Origin: Candidatus Sysuiplasma acidicola
GTDB taxonomy: Archaea > Thermoplasmatota > Thermoplasmata > Sysuiplasmatales > Sysuiplasmataceae
Assembly (NCBI GenBank): GCA_019721035.1
Contig: JAHEAA010000002.1
Span: 1 to 64,000, forward strand
Direction of reading: 5' to 3'
DNA length: 64,000 nucleotides
A program made the translations under genes and the position numbers. The stretch's first letter is position 1; the number at the start of each line of letters is the position of its first letter. This document shows, one piece after another, positions 16,550-25,454 of the stretch. A model generated the notes under the pieces. The model was not told the origin of the DNA and searched no databases. It saw only the letters and a list, made by a program, of their open reading frames with translations.

Positions 16550-16942
16550 ATGTCGCACAAGCTACCGAGCGAAGAAGACATCGCAAAGGCAATCATATCG
16601 TGCCTCAATGAACACGGAGTGGTGAATTCTCAGAGGAAGCTTGGTGAACTGGTAAGACAGAAAATCAAAGGGGAGGAAAGCAGTTATATTGTAAGCGACA
16701 AGAGAATCAGAAAAATCGCAATATCCAGGAAACTGGTCGAACTCGAATTGAAATATAAGGAAGAGAGATACAGCAGTCTCCCTCACAAGTGCCCAATATG
16801 CGGCTCTAGACTCAAACGGTTGAGAAACATGACTGTTTATGGAGGTACCGTGACGCTCGGCTACATTTGCAACGGATGCAAGTACTGGACGGGCCTGAAG
16901 AGAAACGTCCCAGCCAGATATATTTTCACCTCCAGAAGGTAG
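16550..16942 (+). CDS. Zinc-ribbon protein with N-terminal HTH-like region
   Basis: This is a 130-residue basic protein. The N-terminal 75 residues are helical (SEEDIAKAIISCLNEHG, then RKLGELVRQKIKG) and resemble a small winged-helix-like unit. The C-terminal part carries two Cys pairs, CPICG and CNGC, forming a zinc ribbon. This suggests a nucleic-acid-binding protein; I do not recognise the family. The ATG at 16550 is preferred over a start nine codons earlier because it begins the structured part. Confidence 0.6.
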   Translation: MSHKLPSEEDIAKAIISCLNEHGVVNSQRKLGELVRQKIKGEESSYIVSDKRIRKIAISRKLVELELKYKEERYSSLPHKCPICGSRLKRLRNMTVYGGTVTLGYICNGCKYWTGLKRNVPARYIFTSRR

Positions 16943-17041
16943 GAGAAACCGATTGTCTCTTCATTCATTTCTGAAACAACCTTTAAATCGGTGTCATCAT
17001 TTCAATCAGGGTAATCAGAGTGCAAAGAGGAGGCGTTTTTC

Positions 17042-18589
17042 ATTAGGCCGCTGAACGCACTTTTCAGCGTTCACGACAAACAGGGATTGGGGGAGTTTGC
17101 CCTCGAGCTTCAAAAATTCGGCATCGGCTTTTATGCAACCGACAGCACAGGCGCGTATCTGGAAACGCATGGTATAAACGTCAGGCGCATTTCTGACATA
17201 ACAGGCTTTTCAAATCTCCTTGATGGGCGGGTGAAGACACTTCATCCGTCCATCTTCGCGTCGATACTCGCGGTACGCGGCGACCCTGAGCATATGAAAC
17301 AACTCTCTTCGCTCAACATGCCGCCGATAGACATTGTGGTTTCGGATCTCTATCCCTTCGAATCTGCTGTCAGGGAGCCAAATCGCAGGCTGGAGCACAT
17401 GCTCGAAAATATAGACATAGGTGGTGTTTCTCTCATCAGAGCTGCGGCAAAGAATTTCCAGAACGTTGCTGTTGTAACCGAGAAGCGGCAGTTTAAGGAA
17501 GTCGTACAGGACCTCGAAAAAAACGGCGGCTCTTTTTCAGATCATCTGCTCAGAGAGCTCTGTATCTCCGCCTATCGTAAGACTGCATACTATGACAGCG
17601 TGATCGCAGAAGCACTTTCCGGGATGCTCGGCATTGACGGATTTCCTGAGAGACTCACACTGAACGGTGCTCTGAAGACGGGACTGAAGTACGGCGAAAA
17701 CCCGTACCAGCGGGCCGCCTCATACACAAAATGGAACAGCGGCGACGATTCCATACTCTCTGCCGAAATAGATGGTGGAAAAGAACTATCGTACAACAAT
17801 CTGCTCGATGTCAACATGGCAGTCGAGCTGATATCCGGGTTCTCATTGCCTGGTGCTGTGGTCGTCAAGCACGCCAATCCCTGTGGCGTCGCGACAGCCG
17901 ACGATGCCTTCAAGGCACTTTCGAGTGCGTTTGAAACGGATACCCTGTCCGCGTATGGTTCTGTGATTGCCGTGAACAGGAACTTGAATGCAGAAAGCGC
18001 GAGTTATCTCTCGGGGAAATTTGTAGAGGTCATAGTTGCCCCTGGTTACGACACTGAAGCGCTTGGAATATTAAGAAAGAAAAAGAAGCTGCGCATCATA
18101 ACATATCGCGGGAAACCTGCTCGGGAAGGCAGTAATTTTGATGTCAGACGGGTGATCGGCGGATATCTGGTCCAATCGGTTGAGACCCCAGAGGTCCTGA
18201 ATAGTGATTTGAAGATCGTAACAAAAAGAGCCCCCACAGATGAGGAGATGGCCGGTTTGCTCTTCGCCACAAGAATCGTGCGGTTTCTCTGGTCCAATGC
18301 CATTGTGCTTGCAAGCGGAACAAAGACCGTGGGCATCGGCGCCGGTCAGAGCAGCCGGGTTGACGCCGTGAAAATAGCTGTCTCGAAGAGCTGTGGAAAG
18401 TCGCGGGGCAGCGTCATGGGCTCTGACGCTTATTTTCCTTTCCGGGACGGCATCGACGAGGCTGCCAATGGCGGGGTTACGGCTGTGATGCAGCCTGGCG
18501 GCTCAATAAGGGATGCTGAAGTCATAAGGGCGGCAGATGAGAACGACATGGCAATGGTCTTTACAGGGATAAGACTTTTCAGACATTGA
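17042..18589 (+). CDS. purH: Bifunctional AICAR transformylase / IMP cyclohydrolase, non-canonical start
   Basis: PurH carries out the last two steps of IMP synthesis. The N-terminal cyclohydrolase domain has [24 protein letters not shown] and [16 protein letters not shown]. The C-terminal transformylase domain has [30 protein letters not shown] and [10 protein letters not shown]. The first TTG (17087) would remove the conserved first strand and loop ([12 protein letters not shown]). Upstream, the only candidates before the in-frame stop at 17012 are ATT at 17042, which has GAGGAGG about 8 nt before it, or CTG at 17051. The ATT is used here. It is followed after one nt by folD, whose product recycles its folate. 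Confidence 0.88.
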   Translation: MRPLNALFSVHDKQGLGEFALELQKFGIGFYATDSTGAYLETHGINVRRISDITGFSNLLDGRVKTLHPSIFASILAVRGDPEHMKQLSSLNMPPIDIVVSDLYPFESAVREPNRRLEHMLENIDIGGVSLIRAAAKNFQNVAVVTEKRQFKEVVQDLEKNGGSFSDHLLRELCISAYRKTAYYDSVIAEALSGMLGIDGFPERLTLNGALKTGLKYGENPYQRAASYTKWNSGDDSILSAEIDGGKELSYNNLLDVNMAVELISGFSLPGAVVVKHANPCGVATADDAFKALSSAFETDTLSAYGSVIAVNRNLNAESASYLSGKFVEVIVAPGYDTEALGILRKKKKLRIITYRGKPAREGSNFDVRRVIGGYLVQSVETPEVLNSDLKIVTKRAPTDEEMAGLLFATRIVRFLWSNAIVLASGTKTVGIGAGQSSRVDAVKIAVSKSCGKSRGSVMGSDAYFPFRDGIDEAANGGVTAVMQPGGSIRDAEVIRAADENDMAMVFTGIRLFRH

Positions 18590-18590
18590 G

Positions 18591-19523
18591 ATGGCAGACA
18601 TGCATAGCTGCAGGACGATAGATGGAAAGAAGATCGCGGCATCGATAAGGGCGGGGACGATTGAACTGCTCAGCGCCGGTGGAGGCAGTTCGAAACCGGT
18701 TATTCTGACTGTTAGCATCGGAAACGATCCTTCGGTGGAAAGTTATGCCAGGCAGAAAGAGAAGGAGGCGGCTTACACCGGCATCGAATTCAGGAGAGCA
18801 CACTTTGGTGCCGAGGCAGACGAGGGGGAGGTCACGGACCTCCTCCGAAAGGGTGCAAACGACGCAAATGTGAATGCGATAATGATACATGCGCCAACAC
18901 CGCCGGGATTCGACATCGACAGATTGAGTGCTGCCATTCCGCCGGAGAAGGATGTTGACTGCCTTACCAGCGTTAGCCGCGGAATGCTGTTTTCCGGAAA
19001 GCCGATGTTTGCCCCTGCGACCGCTGAGGCCGTGATAGAGATACTGAAACACGAGCACATAGTTACGTCGAAAAAGCATGTCGTGATAATAGGAAGGAGT
19101 CTCACCGTCGGAAAGCCGTTGGCGAGTCTGCTGCTGATGCGCGGACAGTACGCCGATGCGACAGTCACATTATGTCATTCGGCGACCGACGACATAGCGA
19201 AATACACCAGACAGGCAGACATCCTGGTGGCTGCGGCAGGCAGGGCACATCTCGTGACGGGAGAAATGATACGGAGCGGTGCAACGGTGATAGACGTGGG
19301 CATCAATCCATTGCCGGTGCAGGGATCTGAACGCAGACAGGATATCACCGGTGACGTCGACTTCGACTCCGCTTTTCCGATCGCTGGAGTAATGACACCT
19401 GTACCCGGTGGCGTAGGGCCTGTGACATCTGCAGTCCTGATGAGGAACGTTGCCAGAGCCTGGCTGAAGGGAATCAGCCGACGACGACCAGATCGTATTT
19501 CATCTGCAGAAGATCGTGACTAG
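18591..19523 (+). CDS. folD: Methylenetetrahydrofolate dehydrogenase/cyclohydrolase
   Basis: FolD produces 10-formyl-tetrahydrofolate, the donor used by PurH encoded just upstream (1 nt gap). The 310 residues show the catalytic [10 protein letters not shown] region, [16 protein letters not shown] for NADP binding and the signature [15 protein letters not shown]. The usual QLPLP substrate motif is replaced by HAPTPPG, which is unusual. The last 50 nt overlap the convergent metallo-beta-lactamase gene; the extra C-terminal 15 residues beyond the family core lie in that overlap. Confidence 0.93.
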   Translation: MADMHSCRTIDGKKIAASIRAGTIELLSAGGGSSKPVILTVSIGNDPSVESYARQKEKEAAYTGIEFRRAHFGAEADEGEVTDLLRKGANDANVNAIMIHAPTPPGFDIDRLSAAIPPEKDVDCLTSVSRGMLFSGKPMFAPATAEAVIEILKHEHIVTSKKHVVIIGRSLTVGKPLASLLLMRGQYADATVTLCHSATDDIAKYTRQADILVAAAGRAHLVTGEMIRSGATVIDVGINPLPVQGSERRQDITGDVDFDSAFPIAGVMTPVPGGVGPVTSAVLMRNVARAWLKGISRRRPDRISSAEDRD

Positions 19524-20193
19524 CTATGTAATCTCCGCCGATCGCCCGCAGCCTGTCTATGGACGCTAGCTCACTCTTCGGATCATACATTATTCCTGTC
19601 ACATCACGGCGCTCAAGATTTTCCATCAGGGGACATGCATCACCCATGTATACAATCCGTTTGCCGCCGGCCTCTATGACTACAGATTGATGGCCCGGTG
19701 TATGGCCCGGCGTCTCAATCACATTCAGGCCCGAAGCTATGTTGCTGTCCCCGTCCACCAGCTCGAATTGCAATTCGTTGAAAAACTCCCTGACGTAGCC
19801 CCCTCTCATCCACCGATCAGGATTGTTTGCATAATGCAATTCCTGTTTCTGGACAAAATATCTCGCTTTTCTGAATAACCTGTTGTTCCCGCAGTGATCC
19901 ATGTGCAGGTGTGTGTTAACCACGATTGTAATATCATCAGGAGTGAGGCCAAATTCGGAAAGACTTCCGACAATATCCTTCTTCTTCGTATATCTCACAT
20001 GTTTTGCGAGACTGTCCGGCAGTGGAGCGATGCCCGTATCAACAATAATGTTTTCGTTATCCGTCCTGACAAGCAGCGGCTTGAGCGCTGCCATGTATTT
20101 TATCCCGTAATAGGGTGTTTTCATGTAAACGAGCATTCCCATATCCAGTTCGAGATAACCGTCCTCAAGAAGGTGAACTTCCTTTACAGGCAT
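19474..20193 (-). CDS. Metallo-beta-lactamase protein, N-acyl-homoserine-lactonase-like
   Basis: The protein has about 239 residues. It has the dinuclear zinc motif NTHLHMDHCG, then TPGHTPGHQS and YMGDACPL, and a C-terminal ASHD. The arrangement is that of the AiiA/AttM lactonase group, whose members open lactone rings, but many relatives have other substrates. The ATG at 20193 gives a start like lactonases; a TTG at 20229 is the alternative. Its 3' end overlaps folD by 50 nt in antisense. Confidence 0.83.
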   Translation of the reverse strand: MPVKEVHLLEDGYLELDMGMLVYMKTPYYGIKYMAALKPLLVRTDNENIIVDTGIAPLPDSLAKHVRYTKKKDIVGSLSEFGLTPDDITIVVNTHLHMDHCGNNRLFRKARYFVQKQELHYANNPDRWMRGGYVREFFNELQFELVDGDSNIASGLNVIETPGHTPGHQSVVIEAGGKRIVYMGDACPLMENLERRDVTGIMYDPKSELASIDRLRAIGGDYIASHDLLQMKYDLVVVG

Positions 20194-20357
20194 AATCGAT
20201 CTGAACGCAATGACAGGCCCATAAATCAATCTTGCCTGTACCGCCGCATTGTCGGGAGAAGGAAAGGCAACGTGCTGTTCGCTTATGCAACGGCGCTAAG
20301 CAGGAGTCGACAATTAAATAAGAATGCCCGTTCATACGGCTGCCGGGATGCACGTAG

Positions 20358-21824
20358 ATGGTCGAGTCAGCAGAGTCAGCATATTCTACACATTTTGCCG
20401 GTCCTGAAGAGGAAGCACTCGGTATTGTGTTCGGCAACGCCGGCACGTATGAATTCGAATTCGTCGTCACAGGTAATGTGGAGAGAAACGAATACGTCCA
20501 GGTACAGCACGAATCTTACGGTTGGATACTGGGGACAGTACAGGAGGTAAAAGTCAGGACGGATCTTTCGGACGAAGGCGCAAAGCGCATAGCCCTCGGG
20601 GAGAACGTGCAATTCGAGAGGACTACTATCGGCTCTGTCCGTGTATTCGGATATCCGGATGGAAAGGGCGGTATCAGTTCACCTGGAACGCCGGTTTCAC
20701 CCGGGACACAGGTATTCCGTGCCACCGATGAAGCCATATCCTCAACGCTCGGCCTTAGTTTCAGGAAGAATGGCGCATACGTCGGCTCACTCAGAGGCCG
20801 CGACATACATGTGATGCTGGACATCGACACCATGGTGCAGAAGCACATCTCGGTTATAGCGAAGACTGGAGGAGGCAAGAGCTACCTTGCCGGTGTCATT
20901 ATAGAGGAACTCGTGAAGAACGGAGTGACTGTGCTCATACTCGATCCGCATGGAGAGTACGGGACGCTCAGGGAGAGTGCTCCTGCAGGCGGCGCGGTAT
21001 TCAATTATGGGAAGCATGTTGTGGAATTTGCATTCAACACAGAGATTAACAAAGGCGCGCGGGAGCTGCGCCTTACGTGCTCGAATTTCACAGCCCGTGA
21101 ACTGCTCTCGATCACTTCTATCGGCGACAGCAAGGCACACCTCTCGATTCTCTCCTCGGCGATAGAGGAGGCAAAGAAGGAGGGCGGCTACGGCATCGAT
21201 ACGCTGATGAAGATACTGGAAAATGACGAAAGCCAGTTCTCTCTCCAGCTCATTGCGGAACTGAAGAATCTGGAGGAGGCACACATTTTTGCGCCCGAAG
21301 GAACGAAAATGACAGAGATAGTGAACAGCGGCATGGCAACAATACTCAACATGAAGGGAGCAGTTCCGGAAATCCAGTGTCTCTTCGTCAGGAGAATACT
21401 CACCGCGCTCTTTGAACTGAGAAAGAGGGACAGGATACCGCCGCTCCTCGCTGTTCTCGAAGAAGCACACAATTTCAGCCCACAGCAGGGCAAGACTGAT
21501 GCGAGCAGAATCATACGGACAATAGCGGCGGAAGGGAGGAAGTTCGGACTGGGCATGATGGTCATAACGCAGAGGGCGGCAAAGGTAGACAAGAATGTGC
21601 TGAGCCAGTGCAACACGCAGTTCATACTCAGGATAACCAACCCGAATGATCTGAAGGCAGTCTACACTTCGATTGAAGGGCTGACGGAGGAACTCATGGA
21701 GGAGGTACCCAGACTCGCCACTGGGGTATGCATCGGTATAGGCGCAGGACTTCAGGTGCCGATCATGCTCGATGTGAGAAGAAGAGAAACGAAGCACGGC
21801 GGAGAGAGTGTAAAGGTGACATGA
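20358..21824 (+). CDS. herA: HerA-type hexameric DNA translocase
   Basis: The protein has 488 residues. An N-terminal HAS-barrel-like region (about residues 1-140) precedes the ATPase with Walker A AKTGGGKSY (about 168-176), DPHGEYG, and Walker B LLAVLEEAHNF. The C-terminal VITQRAAKVDKNVLSQCNT region carries the arginine finger. HerA works with the nuclease NurA in DNA end resection, but nurA is not adjacent here. The last 4 nt overlap a DUF357 gene, which suggests a functional link to that small helical protein. Confidence 0.93.
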   Translation: MVESAESAYSTHFAGPEEEALGIVFGNAGTYEFEFVVTGNVERNEYVQVQHESYGWILGTVQEVKVRTDLSDEGAKRIALGENVQFERTTIGSVRVFGYPDGKGGISSPGTPVSPGTQVFRATDEAISSTLGLSFRKNGAYVGSLRGRDIHVMLDIDTMVQKHISVIAKTGGGKSYLAGVIIEELVKNGVTVLILDPHGEYGTLRESAPAGGAVFNYGKHVVEFAFNTEINKGARELRLTCSNFTARELLSITSIGDSKAHLSILSSAIEEAKKEGGYGIDTLMKILENDESQFSLQLIAELKNLEEAHIFAPEGTKMTEIVNSGMATILNMKGAVPEIQCLFVRRILTALFELRKRDRIPPLLAVLEEAHNFSPQQGKTDASRIIRTIAAEGRKFGLGMMVITQRAAKVDKNVLSQCNTQFILRITNPNDLKAVYTSIEGLTEELMEEVPRLATGVCIGIGAGLQVPIMLDVRRRETKHGGESVKVT

Positions 21825-22117
21825 AAACAGACAGAATCACGGACGAGAAACTGCGCAGATATACCGAAATCACAGAACAGGCAATTTCAAAGCTGATAAT
21901 ATCCGTCCCGGAAGAAGGACTGCTGCGCAAAGCAGCGGAAGACTACCTCAGCATGGCGAAAAACTATTACAGCGATTCGAAGCACTTCGCTTCGGAAGGC
22001 GATTTCGTGAATGCATTTGCGTGCCTCAACTATGCGTACGGATGGATCGACGCAGGGGCCAGGCTGGGCCTGTTCAACGTCGGGTCCGACCATAAACTCT
22101 TCACGCTCTCGAAATGA
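21821..22117 (+). CDS. DUF357 family helical protein
   Basis: The 98 residues are predicted to be almost entirely helical, with the family-like stretch AKNYYSDSKHFASEGDFVNAF followed by ACLNYAYGWIDAGARLGLF. DUF357 is an archaeal family of unknown function. The ATG overlaps the herA stop (ATGA), so the two are translationally coupled; a partner or regulator of HerA is a reasonable inference. Confidence 0.85.
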   Translation: MKTDRITDEKLRRYTEITEQAISKLIISVPEEGLLRKAAEDYLSMAKNYYSDSKHFASEGDFVNAFACLNYAYGWIDAGARLGLFNVGSDHKLFTLSK

Positions 22118-22134
22118 ACAGGCGGTAATGTTGA

Positions 22135-23313
22135 TCAGAGTGAAGGGAGCATACCAACAATCATTTCAGCGAGCTCTCTCTTCGTGCCTTCAACGAGTTC
22201 ATCTGTTTCTTTCGTTATCAGATGTGCTCTGGTCGTGTCGTCGCGCACGTGTGCCAGATTGTTTGCAACTATCATATCAAGCCGCGCTTCCTTCAACCGC
22301 TTTCTGGCGCTGCCCACAACGGCCGCCTCGTCCCCGACATCGGCCTTGAATGCGACCAGTACTTTGCATTTTTCCCTTATTTCTTCGATAAACTTCGGTG
22401 CCCTTTTGAGCCTGAGCTGTAAGTCGGAGGTCGACGGCATCTTTCCTTTCTTCCTTTCGGGTATGAAGTCCGGCAGGGACGCAGGAACGATCACTATGTC
22501 GAATTTCCTGTCAGCAATCATTGCACGCAAATCAGAAAGGGTCCTGAACGGCGTGCATTTTAGGTACGAAGGCACTTCAACGTCCATTCTGCCGCACCAC
22601 AATGTGACATTCGCCTTCTGCTCGTAGGCGGCAGTTGCAATCTCAATCGCCGTCCTGCCGGTGCTCCTGCTTGTCACCATCCTGACGTCGTCAATCTGCT
22701 CTTCGCCTGCACCTCCGACAACGAGGACGCCGCGTCTCCTAAGTGTCCCTGTTGAGAAACATCTTGCCACCTCCTCGACGATGAACGCGTTGTCGAGAAG
22801 CTTCGCCTCGTCTTCAGCAATAATGGACGGGAGCACGTTGACGCCCTGTCTCCTCAGGCTTTCAATATTTCTCTTGAGAAACGGGTTGTTCATCATCGTC
22901 GAGCTCATGGACGGCGCAACGATCACAGGGACGTTCATGCCGAGTGCGTTCAGGCAGAGTGTCGTAACGGCGTCATCCGCGATTGCGTGCGAAATTTTGC
23001 TTAGGACATCGGCAGTCGCAGGCGCAACCACAACCGCATTCTGCCTGTCTTTGGCAAATGCCGATATGTGCTCAACTTCGCCCGTAAGCGCCGTGACAGG
23101 CTCCACGCCGCATGCAAACCGCAGCGCATCTCTGCTTATAATCCGCGTGGCCGCTTCAGTCATCAGCGGCACGACTTCTGCGCCGTGCCTGATGAGTTCT
23201 CTTGACAGCTTTACAGTCTCCGTCGCAGCTATGCTTCCCGAGATGCACAGCAGTACCCTGTTGCCACCGAGTCTCCTGTCCCTGTTTCCAAATATTCTGG
23301 TTGCCGGATGCAT
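22135..23313 (-). CDS. coaBC: Phosphopantothenoylcysteine decarboxylase / phosphopantothenate-cysteine ligase
   Basis: CoaBC makes 4'-phosphopantetheine for coenzyme A. The N-terminal flavin decarboxylase domain (about residues 15-180) has ISGSIAATETVKL, the catalytic His in EHISAFAKD, and APSMSSTMMNNP. The C-terminal ligase domain has the KMPS lysine motif (KKGKMPSTSDL) and a nucleotide-binding VVGGAGEEQID. The ATG at 23313 overlaps the thymidylate kinase stop by one nt; an earlier start inside that gene is less likely. Confidence 0.93.
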   Translation of the reverse strand: MHPATRIFGNRDRRLGGNRVLLCISGSIAATETVKLSRELIRHGAEVVPLMTEAATRIISRDALRFACGVEPVTALTGEVEHISAFAKDRQNAVVVAPATADVLSKISHAIADDAVTTLCLNALGMNVPVIVAPSMSSTMMNNPFLKRNIESLRRQGVNVLPSIIAEDEAKLLDNAFIVEEVARCFSTGTLRRRGVLVVGGAGEEQIDDVRMVTSRSTGRTAIEIATAAYEQKANVTLWCGRMDVEVPSYLKCTPFRTLSDLRAMIADRKFDIVIVPASLPDFIPERKKGKMPSTSDLQLRLKRAPKFIEEIREKCKVLVAFKADVGDEAAVVGSARKRLKEARLDMIVANNLAHVRDDTTRAHLITKETDELVEGTKRELAEMIVGMLPSL

Positions 23314-23987
23314 CAGCTCAGCTCCATTGCACTTTTTATTGCGTAGAGCACTTCCTCGCAAACCTCCGATGCCCGTCCGTTCGCATTTATGCTCAGTTTC
23401 GCCCCACGGTATGCACGGTATTCTCTTCTGTACGACGCGGCGGTCTCGCGGAGGAGTTGTTCGTTCTCAAACAAAGGCGAATGAGCGCCCCTGCTCCTTA
23501 TCCTGCTGATTGCCACTGATGTATCACTGTCCATGTAAATCAGCATGTCGGGAGCATCCATGAATGGTCTGTTTATGGCGCGGAGCCACGAAGAACGGTC
23601 CACGCCTTTCAATCTGTACTGTGCCCCCTGGTATGCTATCGTAGACATGAAATACCTGTCACACAACACCGTCTTCCCCTGTGTCAGCCACCGTCTGATG
23701 TTGAGCGTGTGCACTGCCCGGTCGTGTGTGAACAGCAGTGCGCTGCAGTCTATTGCTGATACTGGCGCATCAGCGAATTTCCTCTCGCAGGCCTCCGCCG
23801 TTGCAAGAATCGTTCTGTCGTAAGGCTCTGATGTGAGTTTAACGCTGCAGACTTTCCTCAATCTGTTGTAAATGAACCGCGATACGGTCGTCTTGCCGCT
23901 TCCGTCTATTCCTTCGAAAACGATGAAGAATGGTCTGCGGGGCGTGCAATCACCTGCGCCCCATCGGACGCGGTTCGCGACGCACGC
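23313..23987 (-). CDS. tmk: Thymidylate kinase, start codon unclear
   Basis: The enzyme phosphorylates dTMP to dTDP. The P-loop FEGIDGSGKTT lies at about 23890-23922 and is followed by EPYD, the CDRYFMSTIAYQG block and a lid region (RSRGAHSP). The frame is open back to the TGA at 23988-23990, which is also the stop codon of gcvPB in the same frame. Between that stop and the P-loop there is no ATG, GTG or TTG; the first standard start (TTG, 23861) would delete the P-loop. Translation must begin at a rare codon, possibly after an AGGTGAT element at 23949-23955. Coordinates give the full open frame. Confidence 0.8.
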   Translation of the reverse strand, partial: ACVANRVRWGAGDCTPRRPFFIVFEGIDGSGKTTVSRFIYNRLRKVCSVKLTSEPYDRTILATAEACERKFADAPVSAIDCSALLFTHDRAVHTLNIRRWLTQGKTVLCDRYFMSTIAYQGAQYRLKGVDRSSWLRAINRPFMDAPDMLIYMDSDTSVAISRIRSRGAHSPLFENEQLLRETAASYRREYRAYRGAKLSINANGRASEVCEEVLYAIKSAMELS

Positions 23988-25454
23988 TCACTTCCCGCTC
24001 CCCCTTTGTTCGAATTCCTTCCAGGTGAACACCATGTTCCTGGCCGCCCTTACTTCATCTATCCTGCTGCGCCCGGTGGAATGGGGTGCGGTGTGCAGCA
24101 CTTCCGCAGGTTCCGAGGCCGTCTCAATGAACATGCGCGCGACTTCATCCAGTGTGTCCCTCGACAGGTTTTCCGTCGGTTCTATCATCAGCGCCTCGCT
24201 TACTATCTGTGGGAAATAAATCGTCGGAGGATGTATGCCATAATCAATGAGCCTCTTGGAAATGTCCAGCGTGCTGACGCCTCGCTTTGACTTGATGTCG
24301 GATGCGCTGGCTACAAATTCATGTTTCTTCAGCCGCTTGTACGGAACCGAATACGCGGACGAAATGCGCTTCATCAGGTAATTGGAATTCAGCACTGCCG
24401 TCTCGCTGTTGTGTACAAGCCCGTCGCTGCCGTTCATGAGAATGTATGCATATGCCCGGAGAAGAATGCCGAAGTTGCCATAGAAGGAGTGGAGTTTGCC
24501 TATGCTCTCCGGCCTGTTGTAATCAAGATCATATGAATCGTTTCTGTGCACGACTACAGGCACTGGAAGGAATTTTTCGAGATGCTGCCTTACGCCGACA
24601 GGGCCGGCCCCGGGCCCACCGCCGCCGTGTGGAGTCGCGAATGTCTTATGGAGGTTGAAATGAACGATGTCGAAACCCATCGCGCCCGGGTTCGTCTTGC
24701 CGATGATGGCGTTCATGTTAGCTCCGTCGTAATAGAGCAGCGAACCCCTCTCGTGCATGATGTCCGCAATTTCGCCAACCTCTTCCTCGAAGAGCCCGAG
24801 CGTGTTCGGATTGGTCAGCATTATGGCTGCGACACTGTCATCCACAGATTTTCTGAGCAGACCGACATCGACCATACCGTCCTTTGACGGCAGCTCCCGG
24901 ACTTCGTAACCTGCCATGGCGGCACTGGCGGGATTCGTGCCGTGAGCGGAGTCAGGCACGAGTATGGTATCCCTCTTCTCGCCTTTTTTCTCGAAGTGCG
25001 CTTTCGTCATGAGCATGCCTGCAAATTCACCCTGTGCGCCACCGGCAGGCTGCAGCGACACTGCATCCATACCTGATATTCTGCAAAGTGCCTGTGAGAG
25101 CTCATACAAGATGCGAAGTGCGCCCTGAACAGTTTCAACAGGCTGCAACGGGTGTAATCTAGCTACTTTTTCAAGCGAAGCTATATTCTCTGAAACCTTT
25201 GGATTGTACTTCATTGTGCATGAGCCCAGAAGGTGAGGGCCGTTGTCTACAGAATAATTCATTTGCGAGAGGTTGACGTAATGTTTCATCAGATATCGTT
25301 CAGATACATCGGGGAGGTGCAGCACCTTTCTCTCTAGCACACCCTTGTCTGTTCTGGCTGAGGGCCGCCTGATCTTGTTGTCGAAACCGAATACAGCAGG
25401 TGCCTCGATCTCGTTCAGCAGCGGCTCTTCCCAGTGAGCCTGGGAAAAGTTCAA
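23988..25454 (-). CDS. gcvPB: Glycine dehydrogenase (decarboxylating) subunit 2
   Basis: This is the PLP-binding half of the split P-protein of the glycine cleavage system (488 residues). The cofactor lysine is in HFNLHKTFATPHGGG; other family blocks are LLGSCTMKYNPK and SLQPAGGAQGEFAG. It starts with a 4-nt overlap after gcvPA, so the two subunits are coupled. No H- or T-protein genes are in the window. Its TGA stop is in frame with the downstream thymidylate kinase. Confidence 0.95.
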   Translation of the reverse strand: MNFSQAHWEEPLLNEIEAPAVFGFDNKIRRPSARTDKGVLERKVLHLPDVSERYLMKHYVNLSQMNYSVDNGPHLLGSCTMKYNPKVSENIASLEKVARLHPLQPVETVQGALRILYELSQALCRISGMDAVSLQPAGGAQGEFAGMLMTKAHFEKKGEKRDTILVPDSAHGTNPASAAMAGYEVRELPSKDGMVDVGLLRKSVDDSVAAIMLTNPNTLGLFEEEVGEIADIMHERGSLLYYDGANMNAIIGKTNPGAMGFDIVHFNLHKTFATPHGGGGPGAGPVGVRQHLEKFLPVPVVVHRNDSYDLDYNRPESIGKLHSFYGNFGILLRAYAYILMNGSDGLVHNSETAVLNSNYLMKRISSAYSVPYKRLKKHEFVASASDIKSKRGVSTLDISKRLIDYGIHPPTIYFPQIVSEALMIEPTENLSRDTLDEVARMFIETASEPAEVLHTAPHSTGRSRIDEVRAARNMVFTWKEFEQRGSGK

